A DNA stretch of 64,000 nucleotides from Chromatiales bacterium (GTDB lineage: Bacteria; Pseudomonadota; Gammaproteobacteria; Chromatiales; Chromatiaceae), in the NCBI GenBank assembly GCA_028280505.1, contig JANQLO010000049.1, positions 1 to 64,000 on the forward strand, in the 5' to 3' direction. Below the pieces are notes generated by a model. That model did not search any database. It was not told where the DNA came from and saw only the letters and a program-made list of their open reading frames with translations. How positions within the stretch are numbered: position 1 is the stretch's first letter; every line of letters begins with the position of its first letter. Below, piece after piece: positions 1-8,438 of this stretch. Position numbers and translations under genes: made by a program.

Positions 1-131
1 AGGATGCGGCCTTAACAGCCGAAGGCTGGCCCGTAGGGCGAGTGCCAGGGAAGGCACGAGTAAAGAAACGCGGGCGCGCTCCGCCGAGCGCTTTCAAAAA
101 CAACCGCTCGAAGAGCAAATCAAGCAATTAG
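1..131 (+). CDS. C-terminal tail of an unidentified gene entering from the left
   Basis: An open frame runs from the window edge to a TAG at 129-131 and overlaps the stop of the convergent DUF3549-like gene by a few bases. Only about 42 codons are visible. The end is strongly basic and Lys/Arg/Ser-rich (contains KKRGRAPPSAFKNN). That looks like the disordered tail of a nucleic-acid-binding protein, but no domain is present and I do not recognise the family. The convergent stop-to-stop arrangement is normal for real genes, but the evidence is thin. Confidence 0.35.
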   Translation, partial: DAALTAEGWPVGRVPGKARVKKRGRAPPSAFKNNRSKSKSSN

Positions 132-1174
132 TCATCAAGCTTGGAGCTGTCATCACCGGCTAGCATGCGACCGAAGGCTTCTCGTACCTGCGCTGCCTGC
201 GCGGGATCGCGCAAACGCCCTCGGACATGTTCAGCAATCGACGGCAGGCTCAGCAAGTCTCCAACGCATTGGTTGAATGCTGACTGACCATGGTCGTTTT
301 CGGCCAAGCGGAGAAGGAAACTGTCCAGTAACCCGGAGTCTTTTAGAACCTCCCAGGCCCGGCCGGCCAACGCGGCCAGCAGTTCGATACCCTTGGCGCT
401 GGGTTGATTCAGCAGACGTCGCAGGGCCCGGGTGACCGCCGGGTCGTCGGCGACGTTGGACAGGCCCCGCACGAGTGCCGCGATCAATGCAATGTTCGGA
501 TCAGGGGCAGCCAGTGCCTGTTCCAAGCGCGTGATGAGCGCATCCCGGAGACGGACATCGGGGCGACCGCTCTCCAGGCAGTGACACAGCGCGACCAAGG
601 GTTCGTCCGGCAGTGCTGTGATGGCTTGTGTAAGCGGTTCGTCGCTGTGGCGACAGGCGACGTCGGCGATGCCTTGGTAGCCGACGAAACTCCATTGATC
701 CCAGCCCGGGCGGCCGAGGAAATAATCCACGGCATGATCGTAGAAGCGGGACGGCGGTAGCCCCAGGTCGGCGCCGAGCCGGGCATGAAACAACGCCATG
801 CGATCTTCGCGTGGGCTGAAGGCGTACGGGTTGTCTTGCAGGAACACTTGCGGGTCTGCGCCGCGGGATTGGGCCTGGGCGGATTCCAGCAAGCGGCTGA
901 GCAGATAATCGCGCTCGGCCTGTACCAGCAGGCCTTGTTCATCGAGATCCAGACGCAAGAACCAGATCACCGGTTGATCGGCTTGTGTTTCGGACAGTTG
1001 GACCAACGCAAACCAGGCCTTGCGTTGCATGGGGCGAGGATAGGGCAGTACGCCGTCTTCGAAGCCTTGGAAGTCGTCATGCGACAATTGACCGATTCGC
1101 CGGCCGATGTCGTAAACGTGCACGCTTAGACCGCTTTGTTCGAGAAATTGCAGCAGTGTCGGGTAGTCTGACAA
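128..1174 (-). CDS. DUF3549-like protein of unknown function
   Basis: This 348-residue protein starts MSDYPTLLQFLEQSGLSVHV and has no signal peptide or membrane segment, so it is expected to be cytoplasmic. The N-terminal third is a mixed alpha/beta region. The rest, from about residue 190, is rich in Leu/Ala helices resembling HEAT-like repeats. It resembles the DUF3549 family found in Gammaproteobacteria, which has no assigned role; this recognition rests on overall appearance. It lies downstream of ycgN in the same direction, 45 bp apart, so the two may be co-transcribed. No catalytic motif is visible. Confidence 0.7.
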   Translation of the reverse strand: MSDYPTLLQFLEQSGLSVHVYDIGRRIGQLSHDDFQGFEDGVLPYPRPMQRKAWFALVQLSETQADQPVIWFLRLDLDEQGLLVQAERDYLLSRLLESAQAQSRGADPQVFLQDNPYAFSPREDRMALFHARLGADLGLPPSRFYDHAVDYFLGRPGWDQWSFVGYQGIADVACRHSDEPLTQAITALPDEPLVALCHCLESGRPDVRLRDALITRLEQALAAPDPNIALIAALVRGLSNVADDPAVTRALRRLLNQPSAKGIELLAALAGRAWEVLKDSGLLDSFLLRLAENDHGQSAFNQCVGDLLSLPSIAEHVRGRLRDPAQAAQVREAFGRMLAGDDSSKLDD

Positions 1175-1219
1175 GGGGGGCTCGCTGGCGACGGGGCCGT
1201 TTGATCGAAGCGGCGGATT

Positions 1220-1663
1220 CTATTCGATCCAGTCGATCAGGTGGTTTTCCAGCGCATCGGCGTCGTCCTCGCACACCGTACGGCCGCAGACGCGTTGTCC
1301 CGCGCGGACCACACTTTGAGGATCACCGGAGATCAGCGGGTGCCAGTCGGGCAGGTCGCGGCCCTCGGCCAGCAGGCGATAAGCGCAGGTTGCCGGTAGC
1401 CAATAGGGATCTTCGAGTACTTTCGGCGTAATGGTGACGCAGTCGCTCACCCGGGTCGAACGATTGGCGTAGTCGGTACAGCGGGCGGTATCGGTGTTGA
1501 GCAGGCGGCAATGCACATTGGTGTAGTAGACAGCGCGGGTGTCCTCGTCTTCGAGCCGGTACAGACAACATTTGGCGCAACCGTCGCACAGAGATTCCCA
1601 TTCAGCCGGGGTCATTTCCGTCAGGTTTTTTCGTTTCCAGAATGGGATGGTCCGGCTTGACAT
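1220..1663 (-). CDS. ycgN: YcgN-family cysteine-cluster protein
   Basis: This 147-residue protein opens MSSRTIPFWKRKNLTEMT and carries the conserved Cys pattern of the YcgN/UPF0260 family: CDGCAKCCLY near residue 27, followed by single cysteines in CRLL, CTDY, SDC and TC. The cysteines probably bind a metal, zinc or iron, but the cellular role of the family is not established. Length matches the family (about 150). The gene sits upstream of the DUF3549-like gene in the same direction. The intergenic space before it holds the inverted repeat at 1898-1920. Confidence 0.88.
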   Translation of the reverse strand: MSSRTIPFWKRKNLTEMTPAEWESLCDGCAKCCLYRLEDEDTRAVYYTNVHCRLLNTDTARCTDYANRSTRVSDCVTITPKVLEDPYWLPATCAYRLLAEGRDLPDWHPLISGDPQSVVRAGQRVCGRTVCEDDADALENHLIDWIE

Positions 1664-1897
1664 TGGGTTTTCCCACCATTGGGGTCAGGTAAATTAGAAG
1701 ATGATTATGCACAGGCCAAAAAAGGTGTGCTCGAATGGTCGAGGTTTGCTGGAGTTTTGACAAGCGTTACTTGAGAATGATTTTTTAAGTATTTGTTACG
1801 AAAAAGAAATAACGAATTTGGATACTTTTTGGTCAATCTGATGACCCTAACGTTACCATGCGGCCTCGACGCCGTTCTCTTCAACTTTCACACAGAT

Positions 1898-1920
1898 TTT
1901 TCCACAGGCAATGTGGAAAA
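1898..1920. repeat. Inverted pair of DnaA-box-like 9-mers
   Basis: TTTTCCACA (1898-1906) and its exact reverse complement TGTGGAAAA (1912-1920) are separated by five bases, a perfect 9-bp stem. Each arm is one base from the DnaA-box core TTATCCACA. There is no T-tract on either side, so it does not look like an intrinsic terminator. It lies in the roughly 290-bp gap between yqcC and ycgN. No other feature is visible in that gap. Confidence 0.5.
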
Positions 1921-1951
1921 GCTGGTGTTCCCTCCAACAAACATTTGCGTC

Positions 1952-2284
1952 TCAATTCAGGTCGCCGCCATGCTCGGTCAACAACTCATCGATTTGGGCG
2001 ATGATCGCCCGTAGGCGTTCACCGCCGACGTCTTCGGTGCCATAGACTTCCTCGGCCATGGGACAGACCGCGCAGTTCGTCGGTAGGGGCAGCTGCATCG
2101 CGAGCATCTGGTGCAGACGCGGCAAGAAGATCCATTGCAGCCATTGGTCGAAGTCCAGGGTATCGACCGCGAAGGGTTCCGTGCTGGCCAGCGCTTCCGC
2201 ACTCGGCGGCTGTTCTTCCCAACGCTCTTGGGCCCGCATCTCGCTTTCGAGCGTGTGCAGCAGCTCGGTCAATTCATCGCGCAC
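1952..2284 (-). CDS. yqcC: YqcC family protein (DUF446)
   Basis: About 110 residues with the YqcC hallmark: a short helical N-terminus (VRDELTELLHTLESEMR), then TEPFAVDTLDFDQWLQWIF and LPRLHQML. Function is unknown; in enterobacteria the gene lies beside tRNA-modification genes. I chose the GTG at 2284 because GGAG lies six bases upstream and the length then matches the family; the reading frame stays open to 2365 but adds a non-conserved extension. The gene is divergent from xerD with only about 95 bp between starts, so their promoters must be closely packed. Confidence 0.82.
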   Translation of the reverse strand: MRDELTELLHTLESEMRAQERWEEQPPSAEALASTEPFAVDTLDFDQWLQWIFLPRLHQMLAMQLPLPTNCAVCPMAEEVYGTEDVGGERLRAIIAQIDELLTEHGGDLN

Positions 2285-2379
2285 GTCGTCTCCTGTCGCT
2301 GTTGTACTCGGGTTATCCTTGCACGAGCCAAGCGCCAATGCCATTGGAACCCCTGTCATGTACAACTGCTCGAGCCCCT

Positions 2380-3297
2380 ATGCCTGACGCGCACGGCCTG
2401 CGGTCCGAGGACATCGCCCTGATCGAATCCTTTGCCGATGCCGCATGGTTGGAACGCGGTCTGTCCCGAAATACCCTGAATTCCTATCAATCCGATTTGC
2501 GCCATTGCGCGAGCTGGCTGCTGGGCGACGGTGTCAACGGTCTGTTGACGGTCCGCCGCGATGATTTGTTGCGCTATTTGGCCGCCGAAGTCGATGCCGG
2601 CTCGCATCCGCGCACCAGTGCACGTCGCCTGTCCGCCTTGCGGCAGTTCTATCGTTGGGCGCTGCGCGACAAGCATCTCGATTCGGATCCGACCGCGCAG
2701 ATCGAGGCGCCGAGGCTGGGCCGGCCGCTACCCAAGTCAATGACCGAGGCCGAGGTCGAGGCTCTGCTGGAAGCCCCCGATCTGGATACCGCCGAAGGCT
2801 TGCGCGATCGCGCGATGCTCGAGGTGTTGTACGCAACCGGTCTGCGTGTTTCGGAACTGGTCGGTCTCCAGCCGGATCAGTTCAACCTGAACCAAGGATT
2901 GGTGCGGGTGATGGGTAAGGGCGGCAAAGAGCGTTTGGTCCCGCTGGGTGAAGAGGCGCAGCGTTGGGTCGAGCGCTTCCTGGCCGGTGCGCGGGCCGAG
3001 CTGTTGTCCGGTCAGCCCGCCGATGCCTTGTTTCCGACCCGGCGTGGCGGCGGCATGACCCGGCAGGCCTTTTGGTACCGCATCAAAAAGCACGCCCTGG
3101 GCGCCGGCATCGACCAGGCCCTGTCACCGCATACGGTTCGACATGCCTTCGCCACCCATTTGGTCAATCATGGCGCCGACCTGCGGGTGGTGCAATTGCT
3201 GCTCGGCCATAGTTCGCTATCGACGACGCAGATCTATACCCATGTGGCGCGTGAACGTCTGCAGGCGCTGCATGCGAAACATCACCCGCGGGGCTGA
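2380..3297 (+). CDS. xerD: Site-specific tyrosine recombinase XerD
   Basis: This 305-residue protein has the XerC/D plan: an N-terminal SAM-like core-binding domain (about residues 10-95) and a C-terminal catalytic domain. Catalytic elements are visible: Arg in ATGLRVSEL, Lys in MGKGGKERL, the HxxR box in SPHTVRHAFATHL, then GHSSLSTTQIYTHV with the nucleophilic Tyr. XerD acts with XerC at dif to resolve chromosome dimers, activated by FtsK. The start at 2380 (MPDAHGLRSEDIALI) gives the normal length; upstream in-frame codons add an unconserved stretch. Choice of XerD over XerC rests on overall appearance and on an enclosing chromosomal context without phage genes. Confidence 0.92.
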   Translation: MPDAHGLRSEDIALIESFADAAWLERGLSRNTLNSYQSDLRHCASWLLGDGVNGLLTVRRDDLLRYLAAEVDAGSHPRTSARRLSALRQFYRWALRDKHLDSDPTAQIEAPRLGRPLPKSMTEAEVEALLEAPDLDTAEGLRDRAMLEVLYATGLRVSELVGLQPDQFNLNQGLVRVMGKGGKERLVPLGEEAQRWVERFLAGARAELLSGQPADALFPTRRGGGMTRQAFWYRIKKHALGAGIDQALSPHTVRHAFATHLVNHGADLRVVQLLLGHSSLSTTQIYTHVARERLQALHAKHHPRG

Positions 3298-3302
3298 CGC
3301 TG

Positions 3303-3842
3303 ATGTCTGACCTCTTTTTGCGACTGTGTGTCGTCCTATGCGTTTGTCTGCCCGTATCGGCGTCGGCGTGGGGATTGGCTGAAGGCCGTCTGGGTTTTAG
3401 TGCCGTCGCCGAAGGTGAGCCTTTCGAGGCATGGTTCGATGCGTTCACCATCCGTCCGGACTTGGACGGCACATCGCCATCGGCCTTCGAGGTCGAGATC
3501 GAACTCGAGTCGGTCGACAGCGGCTATCCCGATCGCGATATCGAGATGCGCAGTCCGGATTGGTTGGATGTTGAAGCGCATCCGCTGGCGCGGTTTACCA
3601 GTACGTCGGTCGAGCCGATCGCCGACGGTGGCTTTCTCGCGCGCGGCGATTTGATGCTCAAGGGCGTTAGCCGGGCATTGGCGGTGCCGTTCACTTGGGA
3701 GGCCAACGACAATCGACTGAGGATGACGGGGACCGTCGATGTCGATCGACGCTGGTTTGGGATTGGTCCCAACGAAGAGGATGCCGTGGCACCCATGGTG
3801 GTCGTTAGCTTCGAGTTCGTTTGGGCGCGAGACGATGGCTGA
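3303..3842 (+). CDS. YceI family periplasmic protein
   Basis: This 179-residue protein has a Sec signal peptide (FLRLCVVLCVCLPVSASA) and a YceI-like lipocalin-fold domain: SAFEVEIELESVDSG, then the pattern FTSTSVEPIADGGFLARGDL and LKGVSRALAVPF. YceI proteins bind long hydrophobic, often polyisoprenoid, ligands in the periplasm; the ligand here is unknown. It starts five bases after xerD ends and overlaps the next YceI-like lipoprotein gene by eight bases, so the two secreted proteins are translationally coupled and likely work together. Confidence 0.88.
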   Translation: MSDLFLRLCVVLCVCLPVSASAWGLAEGRLGFSAVAEGEPFEAWFDAFTIRPDLDGTSPSAFEVEIELESVDSGYPDRDIEMRSPDWLDVEAHPLARFTSTSVEPIADGGFLARGDLMLKGVSRALAVPFTWEANDNRLRMTGTVDVDRRWFGIGPNEEDAVAPMVVVSFEFVWARDDG

Positions 3843-4533
3843 GCCTATGTTGAAACGAGTGTTCGTGATCGCACTGGCGGTGTTGCTGGCTGCCTGTGCC
3901 GTACCGCCGAAAACCGTTGAACCGCAGAAGGATGCCGCCTTCCCGACAGACTGGCTGACGGATCCGGGCGATTCCGTGGCACTGAACGCCGCCGCCAGCC
4001 GTATCGATATCCGGGTCTATCGTGCCGGCCGCCTCGCCAACTTGGGGCACAATCATGCCATCGAGGTAACCGGTCTGACCGGTGAACTCCGGCGCTTTGC
4101 CGATGGTGCCGCGGTTGCCGATTTGAGATTTCGACCGGATGCGCTGCGGATCGACGACCCGGCCGCACGTGCCCGTGCGGGTGAAGGGTTCGAGCAAGTG
4201 CCGGATGAGCGCGCGATTGCCGGCACCCGCCGCAATATGCTCGGCGAGCGGGTCCTGGACGCGGGGAATTGGCCGGTGATCCGTGTGCTGGCCAGGGTCG
4301 CCAGCCTGGATGTCGGTGCCGCGGAGGCCCGGGTTTACTTCAGTCTGCGCGGTAACGGCCGTTTGATGCAGGTACCGGTACGCATCGAAAACCGAAACGG
4401 CGCGATTCGGGTGCAAGGCCGTTTGGATGTACGACAAAGCGTTTTCGGTATGGAGCCGTTTTCGGTTTTCGGTGGCGCGCTTGCGGTGCGCGATACGGTC
4501 GAGATCGAGTTCGTAATCACCGCAGACAGTTAG
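3835..4533 (+). CDS. YceI-like lipoprotein
   Basis: This protein of about 232 residues begins with a lipoprotein signal: a hydrophobic segment ending in the lipobox LLAAC, with Cys lipidated. The mature part carries a YceI-type beta-barrel pattern (SRIDIRVYRAGRLANLGHNH near the start, VQGRLDVRQSVFGMEPFSVF near the end). It is coupled to the preceding YceI gene by an eight-base overlap. The alternative ATG at 3847 would shorten the n-region and is about as plausible. An exposed GHNHAIEV stretch could bind a ligand or metal. Likely an envelope lipid-binding partner of its neighbour. Confidence 0.8.
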   Translation: MAEPMLKRVFVIALAVLLAACAVPPKTVEPQKDAAFPTDWLTDPGDSVALNAAASRIDIRVYRAGRLANLGHNHAIEVTGLTGELRRFADGAAVADLRFRPDALRIDDPAARARAGEGFEQVPDERAIAGTRRNMLGERVLDAGNWPVIRVLARVASLDVGAAEARVYFSLRGNGRLMQVPVRIENRNGAIRVQGRLDVRQSVFGMEPFSVFGGALAVRDTVEIEFVITADS

Positions 4534-4681
4534 TGCTTTGAGTCAAGCGGTTTTTTCGGTTCAGCGCCTTGTGTTTGGCATAAATCAAGGTGGGTGTTGT
4601 TGAGCGTGTTTAGCCCTCTTCCAGGGAGGGCGCGGAGGCCGTGCTGTGATAGCCTTGCACGGTTTTTTGGAGGGTTGCTAT

Positions 4682-5164
4682 ATGCCGTCGTTCGATGTCG
4701 TTTCCGAGGTCGATTTGCAAGAGGTTCGCAATGCGACCGATCAGGCCAACCGCGAGGTCGGAACCCGATTCGATTTCAAGGGAAGCGATGCCGAATTCCA
4801 GCTCGACGGCACACAAGTGACCTTGCACGCGCAAAGCGAGTTCCAGCTCGAACAAATGCTGGATGTGCTGAACAAGAAACTGGCAAAGCGCGCCGTCGAT
4901 ATCGGTTGTTTGACACTCGCCGATCCGGAGACTGCGAATAATCGTGCGCGTCAGGTGGTCACTATAAGGCAGGGCATCGATACCGATATCGCCCGGCGAA
5001 TGGTCAAGGACATCAAGGCGAGCAAACTCAAGGTCCAGGCGCAGATTCAAGGCGAGCAGGTGCGGGTCAGCGGTAAGAGTCGCAACGACCTGCAAAGCGT
5101 GATCGCCATGCTGCGCAAGGCCGACTATGGTTTGCCGCTGCAATACATCAATTTTCGAGATTAG
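4682..5164 (+). CDS. yajQ: YajQ family nucleotide-binding protein
   Basis: This 160-residue protein opens MPSFDVVSEVDLQEVRNA and contains GTRFDFKG and a C-terminal GLPLQYINFRD, all diagnostic of YajQ (usual length about 163). The family has two RRM-like folds. In Xanthomonas and Pseudomonas it binds cyclic di-GMP, and in E. coli it binds nucleotides. A GGAGG about nine bases upstream supports 4682; the frame is open further upstream without a better start. The gene is followed nine bases later by dsbC. Confidence 0.95.
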   Translation: MPSFDVVSEVDLQEVRNATDQANREVGTRFDFKGSDAEFQLDGTQVTLHAQSEFQLEQMLDVLNKKLAKRAVDIGCLTLADPETANNRARQVVTIRQGIDTDIARRMVKDIKASKLKVQAQIQGEQVRVSGKSRNDLQSVIAMLRKADYGLPLQYINFRD

Positions 5165-5173
5165 GTTTTCACC

Positions 5174-5923
5174 ATGAACAAGTTGGTCACACTGGCGGGC
5201 GCGTTGTTGCTTTCGTCCGTTTCACAATTAGCCGTTGCGCAGGCCGAGGTCGATGCGGCCACCGCCGACAAGATCCGTAATTCTCTCAGCGTACTGTTGC
5301 CGGGCCTGACGCCGGACAGTATCCGCACGACGCCGGTCGACAATCTTTACGAGATCGCCTTCGGTGCGCGTATCGTCTACATCACGCCGGACGGTCGTTA
5401 TCTCTTGCAGGGCAAGATGATCGATCTGGAAACCCGCGCCGAGATTACCGAAGAGCGCCTGTCCGAGCTCAAGCTCGCGGCGATGAACGCGGTCGGCGAG
5501 GAGCAGATGGTGATCTACGGCCCCGAAGATGCCAAGCACACGGTGACGGTGTTCACCGACATCGACTGCGGCTATTGCCGTAAGCTGCATGCGGAAATGG
5601 ATCAATACAACAAACAGGGTATCCGCATTCGCTACCTGTTCTATCCGCGTGCGGGTATCGGCAGCGATTCCTACGACAAGGCCGTATCGGTGTGGTGTGC
5701 CGACAATCGCCACACGGCGATGGATCAGGCCAAGGCCGGTGAGGCTGTGCCTGCGAGCAAATGCGAGAACCCGGTTGCCAGCCATCACGAACTGGGGCAG
5801 GCAATGCGGGTGCAAGGCACCCCCGCATTGGTGCTGGAAAACGGCGAAATGGTGCCCGGTTACGTGCCGGCCGACCGTTTGCGCCGGGCACTCGAACAGC
5901 GTTTCGCCAAAACCGGGGGTTGA
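5174..5923 (+). CDS. dsbC: Thiol:disulfide interchange protein DsbC
   Basis: This 249-residue protein has a Sec signal peptide (VTLAGALLLSSVSQLAVAQA). An N-terminal dimerisation domain follows (about residues 23-90). The C-terminal thioredoxin fold has the redox motif C132-G-Y-C135 in DIDCGYCRKLH and the cis-proline region RVQGTPALVLENG. DsbC/G enzymes isomerise wrong disulfides in the periplasm and are kept reduced by DsbD. CGYC is the DsbC form, against CPYC in DsbG. In other gammaproteobacteria dsbC lies near xerD, as here. Confidence 0.93.
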   Translation: MNKLVTLAGALLLSSVSQLAVAQAEVDAATADKIRNSLSVLLPGLTPDSIRTTPVDNLYEIAFGARIVYITPDGRYLLQGKMIDLETRAEITEERLSELKLAAMNAVGEEQMVIYGPEDAKHTVTVFTDIDCGYCRKLHAEMDQYNKQGIRIRYLFYPRAGIGSDSYDKAVSVWCADNRHTAMDQAKAGEAVPASKCENPVASHHELGQAMRVQGTPALVLENGEMVPGYVPADRLRRALEQRFAKTGG

Positions 5924-5975
5924 ATGCAGTGACCGGGTCGGACGTCGTCACGATGTCGGGTGCGACAGGTTTGAG

Positions 5976-6734
5976 ATGACGATACATTCGCTGCAACTGG
6001 CGTCGCGGTCGCATATCGGCCGGGTCAGATCGCACAATCAGGACTGGCTGCGTACCGACGCCGGGCGGGGCATCATCGCACTGGCCGACGGTATGGGCGG
6101 GCATCGTGCCGGCGAAGTCGCCAGCCGGATCGCGGTCGATACCGTGTTCGCCGAATTGATCCCTGCTCAGCGCATGTCGGCCGCCGACGACATGGAATGC
6201 ATGCTACGGGTCGGACGCGCGGTCGAAGAGGCCAATCAGGCTCTGCTCGAAACCTGTGTCCAACGTCCGGAACTCAGCGGCATGGGCACCACGCTGGTGA
6301 TCGCGATCTTCCGCGGTCGCCACGTCTACTATGCACATGTCGGCGACTCGCGTCTTTACCGGGTGCGTTTCGGCCGGATTCGGCGATTGACCCGCGATCA
6401 CTCACTCATTCAGCACATGATCGACGACGGTATCTTCATGAATCGTGCGGCGGCACGCGCGGCGGGCATTCGCGACAATGTGCTCACGCGCAGCCTCGGC
6501 ATGCAGCGTCAGGCCGAGGTGGATGTCGGCGAGGCCTTGCTCGAGCCCGGCGATACCTATCTGCTGTCGAGCGATGGCCTGCACGGTCTGGTTTCCGATA
6601 ACGAGATCGGTCGCATCCTGCGCGAACCCGACGGCGATCTCGATGCGCAGGCCGATGCCCTGATCGAGGCCGCGATGGCGGCCGGCGGCAACGATAACAT
6701 CAGCGTGGTGCTGGCGCGGCCGCGTATCGATTGA
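5976..6734 (+). CDS. PP2C-type serine/threonine protein phosphatase
   Basis: This 252-residue cytoplasmic enzyme has the PPM/PP2C metal-binding motifs: RSHNQDWL, LADGMGGHRAGEVAS, GMGTTLVIAIF, HVGDSRLYR, LTRDHSLI, LSSDGLHGLV and GGNDNISVVLAR. It would use two Mn or Mg ions to dephosphorylate Ser/Thr phosphoproteins, as Stp1 and PrpC do. Its kinase partner is not in this window. The start at 5976 (MTIHSLQLASRSHIGRV) gives the family length; the frame is open upstream inside dsbC, which I treat as overlap noise. It converges on fdxA with one base between the stops. Confidence 0.93.
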   Translation: MTIHSLQLASRSHIGRVRSHNQDWLRTDAGRGIIALADGMGGHRAGEVASRIAVDTVFAELIPAQRMSAADDMECMLRVGRAVEEANQALLETCVQRPELSGMGTTLVIAIFRGRHVYYAHVGDSRLYRVRFGRIRRLTRDHSLIQHMIDDGIFMNRAAARAAGIRDNVLTRSLGMQRQAEVDVGEALLEPGDTYLLSSDGLHGLVSDNEIGRILREPDGDLDAQADALIEAAMAAGGNDNISVVLARPRID

Positions 6735-6735
6735 T

Positions 6736-7059
6736 TCAGCGTTCGAGCAACGGCAGTTTGTCCTCCCTGCCGTCCCATTCCTCGGCATCCTCCGGTGGGT
6801 CCTTGCGTTCGGTGATCACCGGCCAGTTCTCCGACAGTTCGGCGTTCAGCGCAGTGAAGTGCTGTTGCTCCGGCGGCACATCGTCCTCGGCAAAGATCGC
6901 CTCGGCCGGACATTCGGGTTCACACAATGCGCAGTCGATGCATTCCTCGGGATCGATCACGAGAAAGTTGGGCCCTTCGTGAAAACAATCCACCGGGCAA
7001 ACCTCGACACAATCGGTGTACTTGCATTTGATGCAGTTTTCGGTCACCACGAACGTCAT
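6736..7059 (-). CDS. fdxA: Seven-iron ferredoxin FdxA
   Basis: This 107-residue protein has two iron-sulfur cysteine sets near its N-terminus: [17 protein letters not shown] and [12 protein letters not shown], the pattern of [3Fe-4S][4Fe-4S] ferredoxins. The C-terminal half is acidic and typical of FdxA ([20 protein letters not shown]). It carries electrons at low potential in the cytoplasm; its partner is unknown. AGGAGGG eight bases before the ATG at 7059 fixes the start. In Pseudomonas, fdxA lies next to mutS; here it is about 2 kb away, separated by an esterase-like gene and a hypothetical gene. Confidence 0.95.
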   Translation of the reverse strand: MTFVVTENCIKCKYTDCVEVCPVDCFHEGPNFLVIDPEECIDCALCEPECPAEAIFAEDDVPPEQQHFTALNAELSENWPVITERKDPPEDAEEWDGREDKLPLLER

Positions 7060-7411
7060 CGCCCAACCCTCCTGTGTGGATAGCGCCGAGTTTGCACCAT
7101 TTCGTGGCGGATTCGAATAGGGTATGTCCTGAGGGTGTTGCGGGTAATCGGTCTTAAGGTGTGGTGACTTGAAACAAATCCTGGGAATCTTGTCGTGTCC
7201 GGTCTGCAAGGCGGTCTTTGCGGATGTTCGGCCCATGCCGCGCCGGCTTTTGATTCAATGGCCGGCAGCAACCAAACACACTCCGGACATTGCGCGACAC
7301 ATTGACAAGGGCCGGAAACCAGGTATTGGCGATAGTTGTATATGGGTCGGTCTTCCGTTTGGGTAAACTTTTCGAGTACACCGACACTGCCTAACATTGA
7401 GGACACATCGT
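7060..7411. other. Divergent intergenic region between fdxA and the hydrolase-like gene
   Basis: This region of about 350 bp must carry the fdxA promoter on the minus strand and the promoter of the hydrolase-like gene on the plus strand. A TTGACA hexamer lies near 7302 but I see no convincing -10 at standard spacing. The open frames here have no family resemblance. No repeat, terminator or RNA gene is evident. Confidence 0.4.
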
Positions 7412-8296
7412 ATGAAGCGTTGTTGGACAATCTGCCTGATAGCCTTGCTGCCGGTTTTGCCCGCCTGGGGCGCAAGCCCCGGCTATCAACCCATGGAGAA
7501 TCCTGTCGGCCCGCAGAGCTGGTGGTGGGACAACGCATGGTGGGAAGAAGGCCATATTCCCTTACCGGTGAACCATAGCGTCGAGACCCGCTGGATCGAG
7601 TATCCGAACGGTGATGTATCGGTACCGGCCATGATCGCGCATCCGGCCGATGGAAAGAAATACCCGGCAGTGCTTTATCAGCATGGCCGACGTGGGCTGG
7701 ATGAGCTGATTCAGGCGCAGGTCAGGCGGTTGGCGGCACGTGGATTCGTGGTGCTCGCTCCGGATGTGTTTAGTGGTCGTTTTATCGAAAAGCTGCCGAT
7801 CGAGCATGACTATCTCGTGGAAACCGACGCCGCTGCCGGGATCGATGTTTTGCTGGCGCTGGATAACGTGAGTACGAAGCAAGCCTGTATTGCCTCTCAG
7901 ACACGCGGAGGCTACATAGCACTGAAAGCAGTCACCACCCATGGAAAGCAGCGTCAAAGCATCGCTTGTTATGTGGCCTGGTACCCACACATGCAGGACC
8001 CCAACGCACCCGAGCCCATGCAGGTGTATCGCTACGCCACCGAAGTTGATCAGTTATCGATCCCGACGTTGATATTCATCGGCGATCAAGAGCAGTACCA
8101 GCGTCGTCGCTCCATAGAAACCGCAATACAGTCACTGCAGGCGGCGGGTAAGGACGCGCGGTTCGTGATCTATCCTGGCGTTGGACGAGGATTCGACTTC
8201 CGTCCGCCGCATGTGCGAACGCTGGCTGACGATCTCGCTGCTCAGGACGCGATGATGCGAGCAACCAGATTCATCAATGACAATCTCACAAGGTGA
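7412..8296 (+). CDS. Dienelactone-hydrolase-like exported alpha/beta protein with altered catalytic residues
   Basis: This 294-residue protein has a signal peptide (CLIALLPVLPAWGAS) and a dienelactone hydrolase-like fold: YPAVLYQHGRRGLDE for the oxyanion strand, LAARGFVVLAPDVFSG, LIFIGDQEQYQRR and YPGVGRGFDFRPPH. The nucleophile elbow, normally GxCxGG or GxSxGG, reads ASQTRGGY, so the nucleophile position is Thr. The usual GHGFDF histidine reads GRGFDF, so the catalytic His is Arg. By eye it is therefore a non-canonical or inactive member; a binding or scaffold role is possible. GAGGA upstream of 7412 supports the start. Confidence 0.75.
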   Translation: MKRCWTICLIALLPVLPAWGASPGYQPMENPVGPQSWWWDNAWWEEGHIPLPVNHSVETRWIEYPNGDVSVPAMIAHPADGKKYPAVLYQHGRRGLDELIQAQVRRLAARGFVVLAPDVFSGRFIEKLPIEHDYLVETDAAAGIDVLLALDNVSTKQACIASQTRGGYIALKAVTTHGKQRQSIACYVAWYPHMQDPNAPEPMQVYRYATEVDQLSIPTLIFIGDQEQYQRRRSIETAIQSLQAAGKDARFVIYPGVGRGFDFRPPHVRTLADDLAAQDAMMRATRFINDNLTR

Positions 8297-8438
8297 TTAC
8301 GAGTATTGGGCGCTCTATCCTTTCGCAGAACATTACCCTGTCTCATCGGGCGATCGGCCGGGAGCAGTAAAGAATCTCGACAGCCTGAGACAGTGCCGCC
8401 GTTATGACCGATTGCCGTCCCAGTCGGTTTGATTCCAT

